From: Pygmaiobacter massiliensis
GTDB lineage: Bacteria > Bacillota > Clostridia > Oscillospirales > Ruminococcaceae
DNA length: 64,000 bases
Direction of reading: 5' to 3'
Assembly (NCBI GenBank): GCA_022778585.1
Contig: JALFTI010000020.1
Span: forward strand, 91,501 to 155,500
Positions 26,064 through 35,000 of the stretch are shown here, one piece after another. Both the position numbers and the translations under genes were made by a program. Position 1 is the first letter of the stretch, and every line of letters begins with the position of its first letter. The notes under the pieces were generated by a model. It was not told the DNA's origin. It saw only the letters and a list, made by a program, of their open reading frames with translations, and did no database searches.

Positions 26064-29000
26064 ATGGAGACAAGCAAATTCAAACTTTGGCAAAGAGTAT
26101 TGAGTTTGATGCTGGTTGTCGGCCTGTTGGCAGGTGCGTTGCCGATCTCGGCTTTAGCTGAGACTACAGCCTCTGCCGACAGCTTGGTCGTGGAATACCA
26201 GCCCGATAGTACCCCCGCAGAACCTGATTCGGTAGAGCCGGCCCCTGTGCAGCCGACTGTGCCGGAGTCTGGTTCTGTGGATTCTACACCTGTGGACTCC
26301 ACCGTGACAGAATCCACTCCGGAATCTGTTCCGGCACAGTCTACTCCAGAGTCCACTCCGGCAGAGTCCACTCCGGCAGAATCCATTCCGGAGTCTTCTC
26401 CGGAATCGGTGCCGCAGGATAGCTCTGTTGTGGCAGATGATTCTGCAGTAGAGGATGACTCTGTTGTGGCGGATGACTCTGCAGTAGAGGATGAGTCCGA
26501 GCCGGAAGAAGAGGTTGTGGAGCAGCTGACTCAGGTGCTGGCGGCAGAAGGTGCCACCATTACGGTCAGCTATCCTTCTGATGCGTTTGAAGGGGATGTC
26601 CAGGCAGTGGCTACCCTGATTGCCGAAGAGTCTGACAAGGCGGCATACGACGCTACTCAGGCTGCTTTGGAACAGGAGGCCGCCACCAACGAGGCGTTTG
26701 ACTTCACCGGCTTTGCAGCTTACGATATTACCTTCTATAACAGCGAAAACCAGCCGGTTGAGCCGTTGGAAGGCAAAGCCGTGTCGGTGAACATCCAGCT
26801 GGACGCTCAGGTTCTGCCCGAAGAGGCGCAGGACCTGCAGGTGGTGCATGTGGATGACGCCATGAATACGGAAGTTTTGACCGATGCTCAGGTGACAGTA
26901 GCTCCAAGCTCTGATACTGCGGCTGAGGTGAGCTTTGAAACTTTAAGTTTTTCTACCTTTGTTGTTACCTATTATGGTGCAGAACTGCGGTTCTACCGGG
27001 TGGACCAGAACGGTAATCAGATTGGCGAAAATCTGAGTGAAAAGAATGGTTCCAACAGTTGGACAGCAGTTGACAACTATGCATACCCCATTGACGGCTA
27101 TACTTATGTGGGCGCCTATCTGGGGTACAGTGACGGCAGTGAGTATGATCGCGACGATGATGTCAACTGGATTAAGTATAAGAGCGGTAAGAGCGGTTCT
27201 TGGCGCTACAGTGATAAAGGCAGTCAGCCCAGCGGTGACGGTGACCGGTTGTATTCCAAAGATTATGCCGTTTACCTGGTTTATAAGGCCAGCAGCGATT
27301 ATCAGTTCCCGGGCTATGCCAAGCTGGATATGGAACAAAGCATGGCCTTGCAGGGAATTTCTCTGCCGGCGGGTGTTACCATTACCGAGGCTGTCAGCAG
27401 CAATAATGGTATTGTAACGGCCAGTGTGTCCGGTGGTGCAGTTGTGCTGTATGGCGTGGCTGCGGGGACCACCCAGGTTACCATTAAAACCTCCAGCGGC
27501 AAACAGGCCACAGTGTGGGTTACTGTTTCCTCTGTGCCGGAAGGCAGCACCACCAGTAATGAAGCTTCCCGCAACAAGGTCATTACCTATGATCCTTCTA
27601 CCGGTAAGTACACGCTGGATCTGGATATTACCGGTGCATTCTCCACTACGACCTCCAAGACCCCGGTGGATGTAGTGTTTGTGCTGGACACTTCCAGCAG
27701 TATGGACAACAATGCGCGCCTTTCCAATGCCAAAGAAGCCATTAAGGCCTTGACAAATGTGCTGGACCAGAACGAAGGCGTAATTGCTACTTACTCGCTG
27801 GTTCGTTTTGACGGTACGGCAGAAGGTTGGTATGATGATATTCCGTATGACGACTCGGAAGTTGTAACGGCTTGGGTCAGCGGAAGCGCCCTGCGTTCCA
27901 GTCTGTCCGGGGTTGTCCTGAAAAAGAATGTGGGCACCAACTACGAGGCCGGCTTGATTTCGGCCCAGGATGTGCTGCAGAACAATGCTTCCAATTCTAC
28001 TAAAATTTTGATCTTCCTGTCGGACGGTCAGCCCACCTTCCACTATGATGATGAGGGCTATACCGGCGGCGGCGGCAGCAGCACGACTTCGGATGACAAA
28101 AACAACCCCATTACTTTTTTGGGCGGCATGCTCAGCAGCTTTGACCGTTTCTATGCCATTGGCTGTGACCTGAGCGGCGGCGGTGTACTGAATGATCTGG
28201 TTACCACTGTCAACAATGGCAAAGGCCAGGGCAGCGCTCAGTATAAAGCGGCTACATCTAGCACTTTGGTTGATATTTTTAAAGGTATTGCCAAAGATTT
28301 GACCACCCTGACCTGCACTGATGTGGAGATTACCGACTATTTGTCCCAGTATGTGGACTATAACGGCAACCTGCAGTTTAAGGTGATGGACAGCGAAGGC
28401 CATGAGGTTGATCTGGTAACAGCCGGCCTTGGCGAGAAGAAAGGTGACTGGTGGACTGGCGGCACTTATATCGAGTCGTATGTAGATGTGACATATGACG
28501 AGGCCAGCGGTTCGGTTACAGCTTCGCTGCCTACTGATTATGAGCTCAAGCAGGGCTATACCTATCACCTTACCTTTGAGGTGGAACCCAGCCAGGCAGC
28601 GTATGACTATTACGCGCAGTATGGCAGCTACCCGCACACCGGCGAAGAAGGTACCGGTGTTACCAGCGATGGCAAAGCGGGCTTCTTCTCCAATGTGGAC
28701 GAAACCACTAAGGTTACCTACATTTATAATGGCGAAACAATCGAGCTGGACTACCCCATGCCGGTTGTGCAGATCGATACCCAAACCCTTAGTATTACCA
28801 AGCAGCTGGCCAGCGGCCTTGCGCCGGACTCCCAGACCAGTTTCTCCATTCTGCTTACTGTGAACGGCAGTGTTGGCTATGCTGGCAGCTATGATATTTA
28901 TGAAGGTTCCAGCAAGGTGGGCTCCGGCACCGCGTCGAACGGCATTATTACGCTGAAGGCCGGCCAGACCGCCAAGGTCAACCTGCCGGTGGGCGCTTCC

Positions 29001-32000
29001 TACCAGGTAAGCGAGCCGGAAGAGCTGATGAGCGATGGCTATGTGCTGGATTCCATCCAGGGAGCTACCGGTACCATTGTCAAAGGACGCGATGCGTCGG
29101 CAACAGTTACCAATAAGGGCGCAACTGCCACCCTTACCATTCAGAAAACCATCACTGGTGTTATCACCGCCCAAGATGTGAAGGCCAATCTGGCAGACCT
29201 TACCTTTACCTATCTGGAAGAGGGCGTTGCCAAGACGGTAACCTTGAGCCAGTTTGATAACTGGGCCGAGTGGTCCGCCAGTGTGGAGGGCAGCACCCAG
29301 GCCGGTGAACAGGGCTTTGTATTCACTAAGCAGGTAGAGGTGCCGGCAGGCAGCTATACCGTAACGGAAGGCAATGCCATGGTGCCCGGCTATTCGCTGG
29401 AAATCCAGATCGCCGAAGGCGCAGACAGCGCTGTGGTGGAAGCTGGCGGCAGCGGAACGGTTGCCATTACCAACTATTATCCCAAAAAAGCCGATGACAG
29501 CACCGTTACCTTCTCTGCCACCAAAACTTGGCTGAACGAGGCACCGGAAAACTGGTCGGTAGAGCTGAAGCTGGTGAACGCCAGCGGCAGCCAGGTGGGC
29601 GACATCAAGACTGCTACTGCAGCAAATCCCACCGTTACCTGGGAAGGGCTCAGCGCTTCTGCTTCTTACCATGTAGTAGAGGTTGTACCTGCGAACAGCG
29701 ATTGGGAGCAGGTTTCTGCTGGCAGCCCCGAAGTTACCATTACCGAAGATTACAGCCTGCGGACCAACAACTGCAATATTAAGGATTTTGCTCTGCCCGA
29801 CAACAGCTTCTTCCTGTTCTCGGCTACTAACAGCCTGTATAAGCAGTATGCGGGCAAATTTATCCTGATCGTTCCCGACTTCACCGATGATGCCACCCTG
29901 GCGGCTATCCGGCTGGAAGGCAGCAAGGCGGGCGGCCGTTTCAACAGCATGACTGCTGAAAACACAGTAGTTGTCCGCGCCAGCGAAATTGGCAGCGGCC
30001 TGTCGCTTGCAAACGGCAAAACGATCACCATTTCGGGCGGCAATCTGCATTTCTCCGAAACCAGCATCTGGCAGCAGGTGCTGTACATGACCTACAGCAA
30101 GGCTTATAGCCAGACGGTTGTAAACCGTACTATCCCCAAAACCAGCGTTACCCTCACAGGTACCAAAACGCTCTCGGGCCGCGCCCTTGCGGAAAACGAG
30201 TTCGAAGTTGAGCTTTTGGAGAATGGTTCTGTGGTGACAAGCGGCAAGGTGGCTGCTGACGGCAGCTTTAGCCTGCAGCTTAATTACACCGAAGAGGATA
30301 TAGGCACCCATACTTACACTGTTCAGGAAAAGAATACCGGTTTGGCGGGCGTTTCTTATGACGACACCACCTATACCGTAACTGTGCAGGTAAGCCAGGC
30401 GGAAGCAAACGGCCCCCTGACTGTGGCGGTGACCGGCGCTACCTTGGCCGATGGCGGCAGCTATGTTATTGATACTGCAGAAGGCGCCAGCACCTTTACG
30501 AACAGCTATTCGGCAAATGGCGGCTTCTCGGTGGTTGGCACCAAGGTTATGAGCCCGGCAAACCGTCCGATCGGTGCCGGCGAGTTTACCGTGGTCGCTG
30601 CCGAATACACCTCTGCCGAATTTACCGAAGTGAAGGAAGGCGGCCTGAGCGCCCAGATCAGTGTGGGCACCGATGGCCGGTTCAGCCTGCCGCTTGCTTT
30701 TACCCAGGCAGATGTAGGCACCCATTATATCCGCATTTCCGAAACCGGCAGTGTGGAGAATGTGCAGAACTCCACCGCTACCTATGACCTGACCGTTGTG
30801 GTGCAGGACAACAAGGACGGCACCCTTTCGTTCCAGGTGGGCCAGGCCAGCGTGGGAAATGGCGCAAATGTCAACCTGACCAGTTCCGGTGCGGCCTTCA
30901 CCAACACCTTTACTGCCAGTGCACAGGCTGGTATTTCCGGCACCAAGACTCTGACCGATGAAAGCAATACCGGCAAGACAGTTGCAAATACCAGCTTCCG
31001 GTTTACGCTGACCGGTGCTGACGAAATCAGCAAGGCAAAACTGGGCGGTACTGGCAGCAAGACCGTTTCCAGTGATGAAACTGGTGCGTTTAGCTTTGGC
31101 AATGTCACCTATAATCAGGACGATATTGGCAAAACCTTTACCTATACCGTGGCCGAGGTGAATGCAGGCGTCAAAGGCTATACCTATGACGATGCCACCT
31201 ACACGGTAACCCACACGGTCAGCTATGACCAGGCCACCAAGACCATCAAGGTCAGCGAAGCGGTTGTGGGCGGCAGCACTATCACCTTTGCGAATAGCTA
31301 TGCCGCACAGGGCGAAGCATTTGGTGCTGGCAGCACCAATACAGTGGCCAACAAGCAAGTGCCCAACGGCAGTTTGAAGGCCTTCACCTTCAGCCTGTAC
31401 AGCGACGCTGAGCTGGAAAATCTGGTAAGCACCGCTAATGTGGATGTGAATACCGGCAAGGTGAACTTCCCGGCTATTTCCTACACGCAGGCAGGCAGCT
31501 ACACCTACTACATGGTAGAAAATGCTGTTTCGCTGCCCGGCTATACTGGTTCCGGCGATGTCTACAAGATTGTGGTTACTATGACCGACAATGGCGCGGG
31601 CATCCTGGTTCCCAGTTACAGCTATTCCCTGATTGGCCAGGATGGTGAGGAAGAAGAGCCTTCCGGCGATGTTCCCACTATCCGCAACGAGTACGCGGCC
31701 AGCGGCTCGCTCAGCCTGACCGGTACCAAAACTTTGGACCGTGAAATTTTGGCGGGCGAGTTTGAGGTAACCGTTACCGAATATACCGATGATGCCTTTG
31801 AGACGGTTAAGGAAAGCGGCAAGTCCGACGCGGCCAATGTGGGCACCGACGGCAACTTCGCTCTGCAGCTTGGCTTTGCCATCAGCGCGGAGGCCACCGA
31901 TGCCGGCGACCACTACTTCCTGGTAAGCGAGACCGACAAGGGCGACGACAAGATCGATTACGACACCACCACCTATCAGCTGAAGGTGACCGTGACCGAC

Positions 32001-35000
32001 AATACCGATGGCACCTTGTCCTTCGCGGTGTCCAAACTGGTGGATGACAATTGGCAGGCATTGACCGGCTCTGGCGCAAGCTACGCGCTGGCCGAGGGCG
32101 CGGCCTTTGCAAACGACTACAACGACCAGGTGACCAGTGCTTCCATTTCGGGCACGAAGACCCTTTCGGGCCGTACCCTGGCGGCAGACCAGTTCACCTT
32201 CGCGCTGCAGCTTACCGGCAAATATGCCACCAGCGACCCGGAAAAGACCGACCTGCGCACCGATGAGGAGAAGAACGCCGCGGCCGATGAGACCACCAAC
32301 AATGCGGCGGGCGATTTCAGCTTTGGCACCAAGACCTACACCGATGCGGACAACGGCCTGACCTATGTTTATACCGTGACCGAGGAAAATGACGGCGCTG
32401 CGGGTTACACCTATGACAACGCTGTCTACACCGTGGAAGATTCCATCCGCTTTGACGCCAGCCTGAACGGCGGCGAGGGCGGGCTTCGGGTAGACCGCAC
32501 CATCCTGAAAAACGGCGCCCCGGTCCAGGAGATCGGCTTTGCAAACAGCTACGCAGCTCTTGGTTCTGCCGATATCCAGCTGGAGAAGGTCCTGACCGGC
32601 CACACCCTGGAAGCTGGCCAGTTCGAATTTGAACTGCGCCGCGGCGAGAGCTTCGAGTCCGGCGAATTTATAGAGACAAAATCCAACGACGCTTCCGGCG
32701 TAGTGGATTTGGGCGAATTGAGCTTTACCCAGCAGGATGCGGGCAACACCTACACCTACTGGATTAAGGAAACCAGCGCTCAGCAGCCGGGCTATACCAA
32801 CGATACCACTGCCTATAAGGTGACCATCCAGGTGACCGATAACGGCGATGGTACTGTCAGCACCGATATCCAGTATTATGACGCTAATGGCCGGCTGGAT
32901 CGGGATGCTACCAAGTTGGTCGTTACCAACAGCTATGAAGCCAGCGGCTCTATCAGCCTGACCGGCGAAAAGCAGCTTGCTTACCGTACCGAGCCGATTG
33001 CGGAAGGTGAGTTTGCGGTTGAGATCTTCGAGACCGACTCCACCTATGCGCTGGCAGAAGGTGCAGATCCCATCGCTACCGCCCAGGTTGGCGCCGATGG
33101 CAGCTTTACTCTGCCGCTCAGCTACGCCATCAATGCGGACGGCACCGATGCAGGCGAGCACTATTATCTGATCCGCGAGGTTCAGGGCAGCGACAGCACC
33201 ATTGAGTATGATACGACCGAGTACAAGGTTCAGGTCACTGTGACCGACGATAACGACGGCACCCTCTCTTATACAGTGGTGCGCAAGGGCGAGTCGGATA
33301 CTGCTTTGACCGGCAATGGCAGCTATGCTTTGACCAGCGGAGCAACCTTTACCAACACCTACAAGGTGACCGGTGATAACACCTTTAATGTGACCGGCGA
33401 AAAGAGCTTTAACCGTCAGATCCTTTCTAGCGACGCCTTCACCATCGAGATGGTTCAGGTAACCGAGCAGGAAGGTGCTTATACTCCGGTGCCGGGCGTT
33501 GAGCCCATCACCGCGACGGTTTCGGCCGACGGCAGCTTTACGCTGGAAAGCCGCGCTTACACCGGCGCAGACATTGGCAATACCTATCTGTACCAGGTCA
33601 CCGAGATCAGCGGCACCGATGCCAATATCGATTACAGTGACGAAAGCTATATTCTTAATGTCACCGTGGTGGATGACGGCGATGGCAGCCTGAGCTTCAC
33701 CATCAATGACGGTAGCTACGACGCAGATCATGCTTACCAGCTGGCGGAAGGCGCGGCCTTTGAAAACCATTACAGCACCGAGGGCAGCGCGCAGATTCAG
33801 CTGACCAAGCGGGTGACCGGCGGCGCTATGCAGGCCTTTACCTTCACCCTTTATAACGATGCAGCCTGCACTGATCCGGTGCTGGGTGCTGACGGTAAGC
33901 CTTTGACCGCTACCGCTGCTGCAGACGGCAGCGTGGTATTTGCGCCCATCAGCTATGATGAAAGCGCACTGAATGCCGACGGCACCGGCAAAACCTTCAC
34001 CTACTATGTGAAGGAGGATGCAAACCAGGCCTTTGTGGATGCGGGCTACACGCTGGACGATACCGCCCATAAGGTGACCGTAGCTTTGTCCGACGACACC
34101 AACGGCAGCCTGACCGCCACCATCACCTATGATGGCGCACAGGATAACCAGCTGGTGGTGACCAATGGCTACGCTTCCTCTGGCACTTTGACCCTGACTG
34201 GTACCAAACAGCTCGCTTACCGGGCCGAAGGAATCCAGGAAGGTGAGTTTACGGTTGAGATCTTCGAGACCGACAGCTCTTATGAAATTACACAGGACGC
34301 CGAGGCTCTGGCCAGTGTGCCGGTTCACGCTGACGGCAGCTTCGACATCAGCCTGGCTTACACCAACCAGACCGCCGGTACCCACTATTATGTAGTGCGC
34401 GAGGCGGCTGGCACCGATAGCAATATTGATTACGATGTTACCAGCTATCAGCTGCAGGTGATTGTGACCGACAATAACGACGGCACCCTCTCTTACAGCG
34501 TAAATGGCAACAGTGTGGGCGGCAACAACAGCTACGCTATTACCACAGCGCCGAATGCCACCTTCACCAACACCTATAAGGTAACTGGTGACGCTACCTT
34601 CAAGGTTACCGGCCAAAAGGCCATTAACCGCACAATCAAGGCCGGCGAGTTTACCTTCCGTATGGTAGAAGTGAACGGCCAGGGCACCGAGATTGGTACC
34701 CCGGTTACCGCCACCGTGCAGGCCGACGGCAGCTTCACGCTGGAAAGCGCTGCATTTGACGCCAGCGATATCGGCAAGACCTACTACTACAAGGTCACCG
34801 AGGTTCTGGGCAGTGATGAGAATGTGGACTACGATACCGACCAGAGCTACACCTTGACGGTGCTGGTGGTGGATGACGGCGACGGCAGTCTGAGCTTCAA
34901 TGTGAACGGCGAAGAGGGCTTTAATGCAAATAACCCGTATGCCCTCACCGAAGGCGCAAGCTTTACCAACTACTACACGGCCGCTGGTTCCATCAGCCTG

